The translations under genes and the position numbers were made by a program. This document shows positions 37,483 to 47,949 of a stretch of DNA of 64,000 nt, piece after piece. The number at the start of each line of letters is the position of its first letter. The stretch's first letter is position 1. The notes beneath the pieces were generated by a model. That model did no database searches and was not told the DNA's origin. It worked only from the letters and a program-made list of their open reading frames with translations. This stretch comes from Clostridium bovifaecis (GTDB lineage: Bacteria > Bacillota > Clostridia > Clostridiales > Clostridiaceae), in the NCBI GenBank assembly GCA_009738435.1, contig CP046522.1:2697249-2761248 (forward strand), in the 5' to 3' direction.

Positions 37483-37516
37483 TCAAAAAAGGACTTTGCT
37501 AAGCAAAATCCTTTTT
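37483..37516 (-). terminator. Terminator of the chemoreceptor gene
   Basis: Reverse strand: AAAAGGATTTTGCT / AGCAAAGTCCTTTTTTT, stem with one G-U pair and a seven-T tail. Confidence 0.85.
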
Positions 37517-37529
37517 ATCTACCCTGTTT

Positions 37530-39221
37530 TTAAATTTTGAACTGATTTATTGAATCGATCATATTTTGTGCTTTAGTATTTAAGTTCTCCGATGATGCAG
37601 CTACCTCTTGTGAAGAAGCACTAGATTCTTGTGCAGAGGCTGAAATTTCCTGTGTAGCAGCTGAAATATCCTCTGATCTTCCGGTCACTTCCTTAATGCT
37701 CTTTATTATCCTTTCTTTTTCAACATCTATCGTATTAATATTATCATTAATTATTCCAATCTTAGGGAAAACATTCTCTATATTGATTATTATATCTTTA
37801 AATGAATTTACTGAGCTCGCAATGATCTCCATCTCCTCGTTTAATCTTTGATTCATACTACCTGAGATGTGAACTATGGAATCACTTTCTCTTGAAACAC
37901 TCTGTATTAAACTATTAATATTTGAAGATGACTCCTTTGATTGTTCTGCTAATTTTCTTATTTCCTCTGCTACTACTGTAAATCCTCTTCCCGCCTCACC
38001 TGCTCGAGCAGCTTCTATAGAAGCGTTTAAAGCAATCAAATTAGTTTGATCAGCAATAACATTTATTAAATTTGTAATTTCATTAATTTGTAGTAACTTC
38101 CTTCCAAATCCATTTATTTTCTCACTCACATTATTAAAGGATAAGACAATTTCCTTTAATGCATCTTGTAAAGCCTCAAGGCTCTGATTGCTTACTTTTG
38201 CATTTGAACTAATTAAATCTATTTTCTTATTGACCTCATCAGCTGCTTCTGTCACTTCATGAACTTTATAGCTAAAATCATTTAATGTAATGTTTACGCT
38301 TTCGAGCTCTTCAGCTTGATAAGTTGTGCTATTAGCTACTTCCTGTATAGAATTGGCTACATCCTCAGAGGCAGAAGTCATTTCTTCAGCTACAGCAGAT
38401 AATTTTTCTGAATGCTCTACTACGCTCATTGAAGTATGCCTTACTAAGTTAATTGATTCACATAACTTAATTCTAAAATTATTTACAGCTTCTGAAATGC
38501 TTTGAAATTCATCTCCACTTTTTATATCTAAATCAATTGTTAAATCGCCATCTGCCATCTTTTTTAATGTGTGTCTAATCTTCTCAACATTTAAACTTAT
38601 TCTTTTAGAAAATATAATGCTGCTTAATATAGCTAAAATAATAATAAACACTGCTGCTACTGCTATAGACATTGTAAGTCTATTTTTAATATTTATAAAA
38701 GTACCTACTTCCTTATCAACCCCTATAATAGCAATTATTTCACCTGATGAGTTCTTTATTGGTGCATAAGCTGATATAAATGTTCCATAGTTGTCGGTAA
38801 CAGGCTTTTCTGTGTGAATCGCCTGTCCTTCAAATGCCTCCTTCATCTCATCTTCTAAATTAGATTCCTCTCCAAAGCTACTCGCTTCAACTAGGGCTCC
38901 ATCGACCACATAATATGCAGTATTGTCTGAGGCTTTAGCCATAGTATAGATATATTTTATGTCTTTATCGTTTTTAAATAGTACCATTGCCTCCTGAACT
39001 TGTTTGTATTCAGGAATATCTATTGATTTATTCTTAATAACCTTTTCTACTTTATCCCCATCAATAATCTTAACAGCTTCCATAACAGTGCTTTTAGCAT
39101 CATCCTGTATTTTAGAAAATTCCATCTTAAAAATAGTCATATTTAAAATTATTAATATAGCCATAGAGATAACTGATATTGAACCTATTATCTTTAAAAT
39201 TTTTGTGCCTAACTTATTCAT
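37530..39221 (-). CDS. Methyl-accepting chemotaxis protein
   Basis: A 563-residue receptor: helix 1 (~8-30), an extracellular Cache-type sensor (~35-175, with [21 protein letters not shown]), helix 2 (~183-205), a HAMP segment (~206-260) and a long cytosolic coiled coil. The hairpin tip that contacts CheA/CheW is present ([20 protein letters not shown]). The ligand is unknown. No che genes adjoin, but motAB and a second receptor of the same architecture lie within 6 kb. Confidence 0.95.
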   Translation of the reverse strand: MNKLGTKILKIIGSISVISMAILIILNMTIFKMEFSKIQDDAKSTVMEAVKIIDGDKVEKVIKNKSIDIPEYKQVQEAMVLFKNDKDIKYIYTMAKASDNTAYYVVDGALVEASSFGEESNLEDEMKEAFEGQAIHTEKPVTDNYGTFISAYAPIKNSSGEIIAIIGVDKEVGTFINIKNRLTMSIAVAAVFIIILAILSSIIFSKRISLNVEKIRHTLKKMADGDLTIDLDIKSGDEFQSISEAVNNFRIKLCESINLVRHTSMSVVEHSEKLSAVAEEMTSASEDVANSIQEVANSTTYQAEELESVNITLNDFSYKVHEVTEAADEVNKKIDLISSNAKVSNQSLEALQDALKEIVLSFNNVSEKINGFGRKLLQINEITNLINVIADQTNLIALNASIEAARAGEAGRGFTVVAEEIRKLAEQSKESSSNINSLIQSVSRESDSIVHISGSMNQRLNEEMEIIASSVNSFKDIIINIENVFPKIGIINDNINTIDVEKERIIKSIKEVTGRSEDISAATQEISASAQESSASSQEVAASSENLNTKAQNMIDSINQFKI

Positions 39222-39502
39222 AAATTACTGCTCCCCCAACTTTATCATTTTTTGTTCTTACAAATATGGTTGTGTTTCTGGTTTGCTCGCCTTAATTATA
39301 CATATTTTTTCCCACTCAATCTACTAATTTACTAAAAATTTGTCTTACAGTTTAGTAAGACAAATATACCACAAAAACATTAAATTTCCTTAAACTCTTT
39401 CTTAAGTAATTCTTAAGAAAATTTTGCAGCGGAATTCTTATGGTATGAATCTTCTCGTTTTTGTCAATGCTATTATAAGTTAGAATAAGAGGAGGATGAA
39501 AA

Positions 39503-40252
39503 ATGTCGGAAAAAGCAAACTATCCAATACTTTCAGTTTTCATAGACGAGGTCTACCCAATATCAAAAGAGCAGCACGGAGCACAACAAGATGTTATAGC
39601 AGATACATCACTGTCTGTATCTTCATACCCTAAAATTATGCCAGAGACTACAGGAAAAGCCCTAGATTTTGCTGATGAACTTATGAAGTATTTTACTCCT
39701 ACTTTATTGCTTCATCATCACCAAGATGATGTTCCGCTTTTCACAATATATTTAGGCGTAGATGAAGAACATATTGATCTTAATACATATGGAGGCTATT
39801 ATTCAAAGTTTATTCATGGTATTCCTGAACTTCAAAATCCATTGGAAGGTTTATTCTTAATGATTCGAGAAGACTTAAATTTAGACCGCACTAATATTGA
39901 GGATATTATATCAGATCTTCAAGATATGCCTAGATTAGATATGAAGTATGATGAGGAATATGATGAGAGCTCACTTGAGGACAGCGATTTAGCTTGGACT
40001 TATACAAGAATAATAAGAACACCTTACAGTGAAGTATATGCCTTATATCTAAATGATGAAACTGCTGGACAGATTCATATTCATATTGGTAAACATATTG
40101 ATACTACAATTATTACAACTGTTGATATTACAGAAAAAGAAAAAGCAGTACTTATGGGACTAGTACATGAAACCTTGTTAGAACTTTTAGAAGAAGAATA
40201 CAACACTAATGCTACTATCAACTTTTATAGCGAAGCTGTAGAAGAAATCTAA
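39503..40252 (+). CDS. Hypothetical acidic protein
   Basis: A 249-residue soluble, very acidic protein with AGAGGAGG before ATG 39503. There is a histidine-rich segment (LLLHHHQDD) near residue 72 and an acidic stretch (KYDEEYDESSLEDSD) near 150. No signal, membrane segment or known motif. It is divergent from the chemoreceptor and followed by a repeat-rich spacer. I do not recognise it. Confidence 0.65.
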   Translation: MSEKANYPILSVFIDEVYPISKEQHGAQQDVIADTSLSVSSYPKIMPETTGKALDFADELMKYFTPTLLLHHHQDDVPLFTIYLGVDEEHIDLNTYGGYYSKFIHGIPELQNPLEGLFLMIREDLNLDRTNIEDIISDLQDMPRLDMKYDEEYDESSLEDSDLAWTYTRIIRTPYSEVYALYLNDETAGQIHIHIGKHIDTTIITTVDITEKEKAVLMGLVHETLLELLEEEYNTNATINFYSEAVEEI

Positions 40253-40342
40253 AAGAGCAAGTTAAAAAGCTAGTGGATCAGTGTTAAATGGAGATCAACT
40301 TTAAAAGTCTAGTCGTTTAGAAAATGAAGAAGCCTTAAAAGG

Positions 40343-40448
40343 CAGTGGAGGAATGGATAAGTGGAGATAGTGGAAGAATGGAGAACTTTACAACAAGGTA
40401 TTTCTCTACTTCTCCACTCAGTGCTTTAGCGCCTCCACTCCTCCACTG
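40343..40448. repeat. GTGGAG-type inverted spacer repeat
   Basis: CAGTGGAGGA (40343-40352) pairs exactly with TCCTCCACTG (40439-40448); inside, GTGGAG...TGGAGAA pairs with TTCTCTACTTCTCCAC. Between convergent genes, it could fold into a long imperfect hairpin. Confidence 0.65.
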
Positions 40449-40473
40449 AAATATTTTGTATCGCAAGATATTT

Positions 40474-41190
40474 CTATTGTCTTATAGTTATTTCAATTCT
40501 TCTATTCTTTTTCATATTTTCTGTAGTATCATTGGGGACTATAGGATGATATTCCCCATAACCTGAAACTTCAAAGTTTTTTGCATTGAAGCGCTTGTCT
40601 TCTGGGAGCTCTTCGGTAAAATATCTAACAACACTAATAGCTCTTGCTGTAGACAAATCCCAATTACTTTTGAACTCATCATTATGTATAGGAATATTAT
40701 CTGTATGTCCCTCTATCCTAATCATTTTATTGTATCTTCTTAGTGCCTCTCCAAGTTTGCTAAGATTGTTTTTAGCATCTTGCTTTAAGTTTGCCTGTCC
40801 TTCGTCAAATAGAATCTCATCTTTAAATCTTAGAAGAACACCTTTGTCAACTCGTTTAACTTGTACATCCTTTGTTAATCCACCAGAATCTATAATCTCT
40901 TTTACCTCTTTGTATATATCGTCCATTTGCTGTGTACCATTCCCAATATTATTAGGATTTAAATTTACGATTGATTCACCCGCATTAGATCCCATATTCC
41001 CAGTTTCACCCATTATTCCCATGGCGTTCAACGATGCAACTACCTGTTTGAATTTTGCCGCATCTGTAGAAGACATAGAAAACAATAGAATAAAAAAGCA
41101 TAGAAGTAAGGTAACTAAGTCGCCATAGGTAGCAAGCCACTCACTACCACCGCCATCCTCATCTTCGTCCATGTTATAATTATCTGCCAT
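40474..41190 (-). CDS. motB: Flagellar motor protein MotB
   Basis: A 238-residue stator protein: one N-terminal helix (~20-40) with the essential proton-path Asp just before it in WLATYGDLVTLLLCFFILLF, a plug/linker, and a C-terminal OmpA-like peptidoglycan-binding domain (IEGHTDNIPIHN, NWDLSTARAISVVRYF). It anchors the stator to the wall. It follows motA with a 22-base gap. Confidence 0.95.
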   Translation of the reverse strand: MADNYNMDEDEDGGGSEWLATYGDLVTLLLCFFILLFSMSSTDAAKFKQVVASLNAMGIMGETGNMGSNAGESIVNLNPNNIGNGTQQMDDIYKEVKEIIDSGGLTKDVQVKRVDKGVLLRFKDEILFDEGQANLKQDAKNNLSKLGEALRRYNKMIRIEGHTDNIPIHNDEFKSNWDLSTARAISVVRYFTEELPEDKRFNAKNFEVSGYGEYHPIVPNDTTENMKKNRRIEITIRQ

Positions 41191-41212
41191 TGTTTCCGCC
41201 TCCTTTTATCGT

Positions 41213-41998
41213 TTACTCTTCTCTATTTCCGCTAGCTTCGCCTACCTGACTAGCAGCTTTCTCATCTAGGAAAGACAACATCTTTTCCTTTAATGCATTC
41301 GGGTTTTCTCCAGATTGAATGCTTAAAAGTCCTTCTATAATCATTTCTTTTTGGTAAACTTCTTCAGCTGTTTTAGCCTTAAGTTTTTTAGACATAGGCA
41401 TAAAAACCACATTTGCCAAAAGTGAGCCATAAAACGTTGTAATAAGAGCAACAGCCATTTGAGGTCCTATAGTAGATGGATCAGATAACTGCTTAAGCAT
41501 GTTAACTAGTCCTATTAATGTACCAATCATACCAAAAGCAGGTGCTAGGGCTGCCCCTGTATCAAGTATACTTCTATTGTTTTTATGTCTCTCAACTATG
41601 CCTTTGATTTTCAAACTCAATATAGTTTTTATTGTTTCTGGCTCTGAGCCATCGATTATCATCATCATTCCTTTTTTAACAAAAGGATCAGGTATACTTT
41701 GAACTGTATCCTCTAATGCTAACAATCCTTCTTTTCTAGCTCTTGTAGCCCATTCAACTAGATTACTAATAATTTCAACATCATTAGATTTATTTTCTTT
41801 AAAAACTAACGTAACTAGTTTAAAGATTACTTTGACATTTTTGCCCTTGCTGCTTAACAAAATGGCACCTGCAGTTCCACCTAAAACTATAGCTATAGAT
41901 GGTATGTCTATAAATGTTGTTATCTTACCACTAAGGAGTATTCCAAGTAAAATAAATCCATTTGCTATGATTACCCCTAAAATCGACATTAAATCCAT
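41213..41998 (-). CDS. motA: Flagellar motor protein MotA
   Basis: A 261-residue four-helix stator protein with a large cytosolic loop between helices 2 and 3, PAFGMIGTLIGLVNML in helix 3 and the family Pro (FMP) in helix 4. With MotB it forms the ion channel that drives the flagellum. AGGAG before ATG 41998; transcribed with motB. No other flagellar genes are in the window. Confidence 0.95.
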   Translation of the reverse strand: MDLMSILGVIIANGFILLGILLSGKITTFIDIPSIAIVLGGTAGAILLSSKGKNVKVIFKLVTLVFKENKSNDVEIISNLVEWATRARKEGLLALEDTVQSIPDPFVKKGMMMIIDGSEPETIKTILSLKIKGIVERHKNNRSILDTGAALAPAFGMIGTLIGLVNMLKQLSDPSTIGPQMAVALITTFYGSLLANVVFMPMSKKLKAKTAEEVYQKEMIIEGLLSIQSGENPNALKEKMLSFLDEKAASQVGEASGNREE

Positions 41999-42131
41999 TA
42001 TTTTCTCCTCCGTTTACATAAAGCATTTACATATACTTGTATTTATCGTATTTTTTTATATTATTCTTTAGATATTTGTCAATAACTTAAAACATTTGTT
42101 TTAAGCAGTCGATATAAAAAAGTAATAATAG

Positions 42132-42157
42132 GGAACGAATTCAATAAAACTTACGTC
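42132..42157 (+). promoter_or_regulatory. ECF-type promoter of the first sigma/anti-sigma pair
   Basis: GGAAC (42132-42136), 17-base spacer, CGTC (42154-42157) followed by TA: the classic ECF sigma promoter layout, 33 bases before the sigma gene, implying autoregulation. Confidence 0.7.
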
Positions 42158-42189
42158 TAATAAGTGTAAGTTCATAAGGAGGTGGCTTC

Positions 42190-42744
42190 ATGAATCCTTT
42201 TTTGGTACCAAAGGAGAGACTTGAGCTTGGAGAATTAGATATTGAAAAAGAAACAGAAAGATTGATGAATCTTTATGGAAATGATGTATTAAGAATTTCT
42301 TACTTATATTTGAAAGACATGCAAGGGGCAGAAGACGCTTTTCAGGAAGTCTTCTTTAAAATATATAAGAAATATAGCAGTTTTAATGGAAAAAGCAGTG
42401 AAAAAACCTGGGTAATTAGCATAACCATTAATGTGTGTAAAGACCTTTTAAGAAGCTCATGGCTTAAAAGGATATTCCTTACTGACAAAATTATACCTGA
42501 AGAGCATGAGGATACCGATAAGTCTGCAATTAAACTAGTTGAAAACAGAATATTGCTAGATGAAGTTATGTCACTCAAACCATCTCTAAAAGACGTAGTG
42601 GTTCTTTATTATTACCAGCAATTCGATACAAAAGAGATAAGTAAGATCTTAGGTATAGCTGAAGGCACTGTGAGAAGTAGACTACATAGAGCAAGAGAAA
42701 TCCTTAAAAACAAGCTAAATGGGAGGATTGATTATTTTGAATAA
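42190..42744 (+). CDS. ECF-type RNA polymerase sigma factor (first)
   Basis: A 184-residue sigma70-family factor with region 2 (VLRISYLYLKDMQGAEDAFQ EVFFKIY pattern) and region 4 (KEISKILGIAEGTVRSRLHR, an HTH for the -35). No extra C-terminal domain. AAGGAGGTGG before ATG 42190. The downstream gene encodes its likely membrane anti-sigma factor, overlapping by 8 bases. Confidence 0.92.
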   Translation: MNPFLVPKERLELGELDIEKETERLMNLYGNDVLRISYLYLKDMQGAEDAFQEVFFKIYKKYSSFNGKSSEKTWVISITINVCKDLLRSSWLKRIFLTDKIIPEEHEDTDKSAIKLVENRILLDEVMSLKPSLKDVVVLYYYQQFDTKEISKILGIAEGTVRSRLHRAREILKNKLNGRIDYFE

Positions 42745-43441
42745 CCAAAATGAGTTTAAAAATATAGCAGATGAGCTTATGGAAGATATAACCGTAAGTG
42801 ATGAGCTTAAGAAAAAAACCTTAGCAAGTTTTAAAAGAAGAAGGAATAGATCTAGTAGACCTCTATTGCTTCCAGCTGCCTGTATGCTTCTTATTATTTT
42901 AGCTATATCTGTATGGAGGTTTCCTTCTGAATCTCAATCATCTAGGCATGAAATCAGTAAAAATAATGCTGGGAATCCTAGCATAATGCTTGCACCTGAA
43001 AATTCTGATGTTCCATTATCTTCTGATGATAAATCAGTACCCCCTTCTGGCCCAATAGTTTCGAAGGATATAAAAACATTAAATGCAGCAAAGGAATATA
43101 TAAATATAGCTGTGTTGGAACCTTCTTATTTACCTAAAGGATTTCAGCTTAAAGAAATTCACGGGGTTAGTAATGATGATAGCAAGATAAAAAGCATATT
43201 TGTACAGTATACTTCAAAAGACAAGATATTTTTATTGAGTGTTGAACAAAATAGGGAATGGAAAAACTTTGATGGGTATAAAGCTGTAAAGATAAATGAA
43301 TCAATGGGCTATATAAGATCCTTTAAGGATAATCCAAATGAAAGCACCGAATTAAGATGGGTTATAGATAAAAATTTATATTCAATTGAAGGAGCTATAT
43401 CAGAAGATACAGCAATAAAGATTGCAAAATCCTTGAAGTAG
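42737..43441 (+). CDS. Membrane anti-sigma factor with DUF4367 domain
   Basis: 234 residues from TTG 42737 (GGGAGGA 9 bases upstream), overlapping the sigma stop. Short cytosolic N terminus (~1-38), one membrane helix (PLLLPAACMLLIILAISVW), a Ser/Pro-rich linker, and an extracellular domain (~115-234; LEPSYLPKGFQLKEIHG, LRWVIDKNLYSIEGAIS) of the DUF4367 type. It probably holds the sigma factor at the membrane until an envelope signal arrives. No classical zinc anti-sigma HxxxCxxC motif is seen. Confidence 0.8.
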   Translation: MNNQNEFKNIADELMEDITVSDELKKKTLASFKRRRNRSSRPLLLPAACMLLIILAISVWRFPSESQSSRHEISKNNAGNPSIMLAPENSDVPLSSDDKSVPPSGPIVSKDIKTLNAAKEYINIAVLEPSYLPKGFQLKEIHGVSNDDSKIKSIFVQYTSKDKIFLLSVEQNREWKNFDGYKAVKINESMGYIRSFKDNPNESTELRWVIDKNLYSIEGAISEDTAIKIAKSLK

Positions 43442-43466
43442 CTTAGAATCTTCTTCGGTATATTAT

Positions 43467-43503
43467 AAAAAGCAGTCTATTGTGATTAAGATAGACTGCT
43501 TTT
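43467..43503. terminator. Bidirectional terminator
   Basis: Perfect stem AAAAGCAGTCTAT / ATAGACTGCTTTT between the convergent anti-sigma and chemoreceptor genes. Confidence 0.9.
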
Positions 43504-43512
43504 CATTATTCA

Positions 43513-45252
43513 TCATAATTTAAATTTATTTACTTGATCTATCATCTCTTTTGTCATACCGCTAAGTGTTTCAGCAGATGAAGCAACTTCTTCTGTTGCA
43601 GCATTCATTTCCTCAGAAGAAGCAGTCATCTCTTCTGTTTCAGAAGAAATTTCCCGAGAAGCATTAGAAACAATCTCTATTGTTTTTATAATTCCATTTT
43701 TTTCATTATCTATATTTATTGCAGCTATACTTACTTCATCTATTTTAGGAATTACTTCGTCTATAGATTCAATTATTTTTTTGAAGGATTGAACTGAATT
43801 ATTTATAATTGAAACTTCCCTGCCCAATTCCTCATCCATAACATCTGTAGCTTTAAGCATTTTATTAGTCTCATCTGAAACCTTACTGATCAAGCGATTT
43901 ATGCCTTTAGATGAACTTTCTGATTGCTCTGCTAGTTTTCTTATTTCACCAGCAACTACATCAAACCCTTTTCCAGCCTCTCCTGCTCTTGCTGCCTCAA
44001 TAGATGCATTTAAGGCTAATAAATTGGTTTGATTTGCAATATTATTTATAACATTTGTTATCTCGTTTATTTTGCTTATATCTTCACCAAGATTTGATAT
44101 TTTGGAAGTAAACTCTCTAAAGGAATCAGTCATATTATTTAAAGTTAGTATTAAATTCTCCATATCATCGCTGCTTCTACTTGCCATAGATTTAATATCT
44201 CTAGCATCCACATCAATGTCCTTGATTCTTTTAACAATATTGCGCAAATGCCCGTCAAAATCACTTAGCTTACTTGTAGTATTTATTAAATCTTCTGTTT
44301 GCGAATTCGTATCCTTTGAAATACTTTGTATAGAAGTAGAAACAGCTTCAGCTGATGAAGCCATTTCTTGAGCTACTGATGACAAAGTTTCCGAATAAAT
44401 ATTTATGTTTTTTGAATTTTCTGCAATGTTTTCAACAAGTGATCTTAATGCTTGCCTTGTACTAAATACGGATTTAACCATAATTCCAATTTCACCTTTA
44501 TATCTTAATAAAGATTCATAGCTTGAATTATAGGTTAAATCTAAATTTGCAGTTTTCCCAAGCAGCTCTGATGCTTTAATAATTGGCTTAGATATCCTTT
44601 TGGATATAGCCGCTCCTAATATACTTGCTAGCGCTAATACACCTAATGCTATTAAGAAAAACCTTATCTTAAACTTTTGAAATTCATTATATTCATTTGC
44701 AACATTATAGTCAACTCCTAAAAAGCCTATAACCTCATTATTGCTGTTTTTTAAAGGATAGTAAGCAGATATAAGCGTTCCCCAAGACGAAACACTTATT
44801 TCTTTTGAGAAGTAAACATTACCTTTATATGCTTCATTGAATCCTTCTTCAGTATTTTCTTCTACATCCCCAATATGCGACATATTAGAGTCATCAATAT
44901 TGGTAGCATCTATAATATAACTATACTTACCATCTTCATTTTTTTTCATTATATATATAAACTTAGCCCCACTTATTTCCTTAAAACTTTTGAGCTGTTG
45001 TTTTATTTTGCTATAACTCTCTGTATTTTCATCTTCTCTAGTTTTAAGCTTGTTGAGTTCTTCAATATCAACTTTTTTAGAAGCTGCCTCTGCTATGCTA
45101 ATTCCTTTATTTCCCAAGTTCTCTACTAGCAAATCATAACTGCCCTTATACATCATAGCAAACATTATTATTGTGATTGGGGCTATTACCACCAAAAATG
45201 AAAGGGTCAGTTTAAATTCCAATCTTTCTTTATATTTTACATTAACCATCAT
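43513..45252 (-). CDS. Methyl-accepting chemotaxis protein
   Basis: A 579-residue receptor with helix 1 (~12-35), an extracellular Cache-type domain (~36-195; [20 protein letters not shown]), helix 2 (~197-217), HAMP-like segment and a signalling coiled coil with the tip [20 protein letters not shown]. Same architecture and C-terminal ending (VNKFKL versus INQFKI) as the receptor at 37.5 kb, suggesting a duplicated pair with diverged sensors. Confidence 0.94.
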   Translation of the reverse strand: MMVNVKYKERLEFKLTLSFLVVIAPITIIMFAMMYKGSYDLLVENLGNKGISIAEAASKKVDIEELNKLKTREDENTESYSKIKQQLKSFKEISGAKFIYIMKKNEDGKYSYIIDATNIDDSNMSHIGDVEENTEEGFNEAYKGNVYFSKEISVSSWGTLISAYYPLKNSNNEVIGFLGVDYNVANEYNEFQKFKIRFFLIALGVLALASILGAAISKRISKPIIKASELLGKTANLDLTYNSSYESLLRYKGEIGIMVKSVFSTRQALRSLVENIAENSKNINIYSETLSSVAQEMASSAEAVSTSIQSISKDTNSQTEDLINTTSKLSDFDGHLRNIVKRIKDIDVDARDIKSMASRSSDDMENLILTLNNMTDSFREFTSKISNLGEDISKINEITNVINNIANQTNLLALNASIEAARAGEAGKGFDVVAGEIRKLAEQSESSSKGINRLISKVSDETNKMLKATDVMDEELGREVSIINNSVQSFKKIIESIDEVIPKIDEVSIAAINIDNEKNGIIKTIEIVSNASREISSETEEMTASSEEMNAATEEVASSAETLSGMTKEMIDQVNKFKL

Positions 45253-45427
45253 ATATCCTCCTATAATATGTACTTTGTCTTAATCTAGATTTAACAACAA
45301 CTGCTTTAAAACTTAATTTCACCCATATATAATACGTAATACTAGCGTCTTTTGTTTCCACAAAACCACTATATTTTTAAATTTCTTTATCTTTACGACA
45401 TAAAAAGCTCTTTTATCTCAAAAATAT

Positions 45428-45462
45428 AACAGTGTAGTATTACAAGCATACTACACTGTTTC
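45428..45462 (-). terminator. Terminator of the second sigma operon
   Basis: Perfect stem AACAGTGTAGTAT / ATACTACACTGTT; reverse strand continues TATATTTTT. Confidence 0.85.
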
Positions 45463-45489
45463 TGTATTATAATAAATAGAGTTTTTAGC

Positions 45490-47160
45490 TTAATATCCTA
45501 TTAGATTATATCCGACTACTGTCCAAATTCCCGTATTGTCTTGTCTTATAAGCCTTTGCAAATACACCTTTCTAATAGGGGTTTTGTCTCCACTTATTTC
45601 TACAACTGCCTCTTTCCCATTGTTTTTTATTACTTTAATTTCTTCATATCTTATAGGATATTCTCCTTGAATCCCTTCTGGGAAAATTTTTAAACTTACA
45701 AAGACTTGAGCCACAAATGCTGGATCTAGTTTCCATGGTGAATGTCCTGCATCAGCATTCTTTTGATCTCCTTCTTCTACCTTTAAATCCACATGGACTT
45801 TAACTTGTGGTTTGTCTAAAGATTGATCTTTTGATAATAACTCTACCCTATCGTTAGTTAAGCCTTTTATAAATAGCGTTAGCTCTTCCAAAGAACCCTC
45901 TCCAACTACTGCATATTCAAAACCATCTTGCTGCCATCTAATTGAACTTATGCCTGTAACCCCTGTATAAGCTCCTCCACCTTGTAAAACTCCTTTTTCT
46001 ACTTGTACTGGAGATTGAACTTCAGCTATATTATTACCTATCTTTCCTAATGACGCCATAGAATCAGGTTTGAATTTCTCAGAAGATCTTTTTTGCAGAA
46101 CTATAACATTTTTATTATTATCTTTAGAAATATAATTTAGTTTAACAACTTTCTTATCGCTTATTACTGATATACTATCTTGTATAAATGTGTTAGGCAT
46201 ATTTTCAACTAACTTAGGATTAAATCTTACAATTTCTTTAGCTTCTTCTAAACTGTTTATCACTTGCTCAGGTTTTGTATCAATTTCCTTAAATCCTTTA
46301 GGCACATTAAATACTAAAAGTTCCTTAGGAACAGCTTCTGTAAAATCGATATCTGTGTAGCGTACTGTATACTGAAGTGAATATTCCATGGCAGATTGTT
46401 TTTGTAATGGCATTTTAGTCTCTTTATCAATCCATATCTTATAAGAGTTCCCCCCTTGCGGAGTTACTTCCATTATAACTGCATCCCTTCCTGCAACCGC
46501 GTCTTCGCCTATAATCTCAGTTTTAACAGCGTTCTTTATATCCTCTATTTCTTTCCCAATCTCAAAGGTAAAGCTATATGGATCAGGAAAGGCTGTAAAT
46601 ACTTCTACTTCCTTTTCCTTTGGCTGGATTTGCCACTTTTTTTGTCCGTCATTTGCTGTAATTAGATCCTTCTGTGAGCCTTGGAGTCCTTTAACATAAT
46701 AACGTCCTTCTTTATCGGCCCATACCTCTACCTTTGACTGAGTAGTAGATTTCCCTTCAGAATTTGTTTCTACAATCTCAAGAACTCCATGGTAGGCTTT
46801 TATTCCCTTAAAGGCTCTTTCCATAGCATAGACCATATTAGTTCTATTAACTGGTCCTACTGTATTTAATGCAATAATCAATGCAGCTGCTGCTGCTGCG
46901 GAAGCTATACCATAATACCATCTTTTTCTCGGCTTATTTAATCCTTTTTCCTTTAACAATTGCTTATTTATACCATCAGCCAACCTTTTACTATATTCGT
47001 CCTCTGGAATACTAGGTTCTTTTAAACTACGCATTATCCTTACAGTCTCAAAAAGCTCCTCCATTTCTGATAACTCTATTTCACTACCATGCTCACTAGG
47101 CTTTCTCTCAGCATTTAAACTATCGATGTAGTTTGATAACTTTTTCTCCTTATCATTCAT
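45490..47160 (-). CDS. Membrane anti-sigma factor with MucB/RseB-like and DUF4367-like outer domains
   Basis: A 556-residue single-pass protein. Cytosolic N terminus (1-80), one Ala-rich helix (~81-101), then a large outer region: a LolA/RseB-fold-like part (~110-275; VYAMERAFKGIKAYHGVLE, KIWIDKETKMPLQKQ) and a DUF4367-like part (~320-440), ending in an NTF2-like or similar tail (AVVEISGDKTPIRKVYLQRL, WTVVGYNLIGY). It follows the second ECF sigma gene by 21 bases, so it is the probable membrane anti-sigma factor and envelope sensor. ATG 47160 follows GGAGG. Confidence 0.75.
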   Translation of the reverse strand: MNDKEKKLSNYIDSLNAERKPSEHGSEIELSEMEELFETVRIMRSLKEPSIPEDEYSKRLADGINKQLLKEKGLNKPRKRWYYGIASAAAAAALIIALNTVGPVNRTNMVYAMERAFKGIKAYHGVLEIVETNSEGKSTTQSKVEVWADKEGRYYVKGLQGSQKDLITANDGQKKWQIQPKEKEVEVFTAFPDPYSFTFEIGKEIEDIKNAVKTEIIGEDAVAGRDAVIMEVTPQGGNSYKIWIDKETKMPLQKQSAMEYSLQYTVRYTDIDFTEAVPKELLVFNVPKGFKEIDTKPEQVINSLEEAKEIVRFNPKLVENMPNTFIQDSISVISDKKVVKLNYISKDNNKNVIVLQKRSSEKFKPDSMASLGKIGNNIAEVQSPVQVEKGVLQGGGAYTGVTGISSIRWQQDGFEYAVVGEGSLEELTLFIKGLTNDRVELLSKDQSLDKPQVKVHVDLKVEEGDQKNADAGHSPWKLDPAFVAQVFVSLKIFPEGIQGEYPIRYEEIKVIKNNGKEAVVEISGDKTPIRKVYLQRLIRQDNTGIWTVVGYNLIGY

Positions 47161-47180
47161 AAATGTATACCTCCAATATT

Positions 47181-47714
47181 TTAATAATTCTCTTTAAATA
47201 TTTTCCTAAGATTTTGCAGTGCTCTATATTGCAAAACCCGAACATTGCCTTCTTTTCTATTCATTATTCTAGCAGTATCAACCACTGAATATCCTTTTAG
47301 TATTCTTAACTCAATAACAATACGCTGTTCTTCGTTTAAAAGACTTAGTGCATTTTCAACAACTTGACGCTTTACCATATCCTCAGTATGATCTTCTATT
47401 GCCATCTCTTTTGGGTTTATATCATCAAAGTTAACAGCTGTTCCTTCACGTTTATTTTTGCGCCACTTGTCTCTAATTACATTTAGTGCTATAGTTTTTA
47501 AGAAAGCCTTACATTTATCCATATCAATATCATTCTTCTGCATATATGTGATAGCTTTAATATAAGTTTCCTGGATTATATCTTCCGCCTCTTCTCGATT
47601 TTGAACTTTATAATATATATAAATGTACAATGACTTCCAGGTGGTATCGCATAACTGTTCTATAGAATTTCTATCATCTGCTTTTACTTTAATATTTTTT
47701 TCAGACTCCTTCAT
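47181..47714 (-). CDS. ECF-type RNA polymerase sigma factor (second)
   Basis: A 177-residue sigma factor: region 2 contains NREEAEDIIQETYIKAITYM, region 4 contains GYSVVDTARIMNRKEGNVRV with the HTH. GAAGGAG before ATG 47714. Its own promoter (TGTAAC-N17-CGTC at 47759-47785) is repeated before the vanW-like gene at 58.0 kb, identifying a likely target. Confidence 0.92.
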   Translation of the reverse strand: MKESEKNIKVKADDRNSIEQLCDTTWKSLYIYIYYKVQNREEAEDIIQETYIKAITYMQKNDIDMDKCKAFLKTIALNVIRDKWRKNKREGTAVNFDDINPKEMAIEDHTEDMVKRQVVENALSLLNEEQRIVIELRILKGYSVVDTARIMNRKEGNVRVLQYRALQNLRKIFKENY

Positions 47715-47758
47715 ATACTGAACTCCTTCTTTTCCTAGCTAGGTATTTACAATAATAA

Positions 47759-47785
47759 TGACGCCAAAATTGAAGTAAATGTTAC
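47759..47785 (-). promoter_or_regulatory. ECF-type promoter of the second sigma operon
   Basis: Reverse strand: TGTAAC (47785-47780), 17 bases, CGTC (47762-47759). The spacer and flanks are almost the same as at 58049-58075. Confidence 0.75.
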
Positions 47786-47910
47786 AAGCAGAGAACCCCA
47801 ATTTATAATTTGGTGTGAATCGCTTAAGCAGGCATCCAGAATTTATGATCTTGTGATGTTCGCTTACTCTGCGAGTACTCCTCTGACAAAAGGAAGAGGA
47901 GCTTCATATA

Positions 47911-47949
47911 AAAAAGATATCCTAAAAGTATTAACTCTTAGGATATCTT
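47911..47949 (-). terminator. Terminator overlapping the nagZ stop
   Basis: Stem AAGATATCCTAA / TTAGGATATCTT; the upstream arm encodes the last codons of nagZ and the reverse strand continues with TTTTT. Confidence 0.85.

Noticed and set aside
40586..41128. Long forward ORF opposite motB
   Set aside because: Antisense to an intact MotB with all family motifs; composition is that of a reverse-complement shadow.
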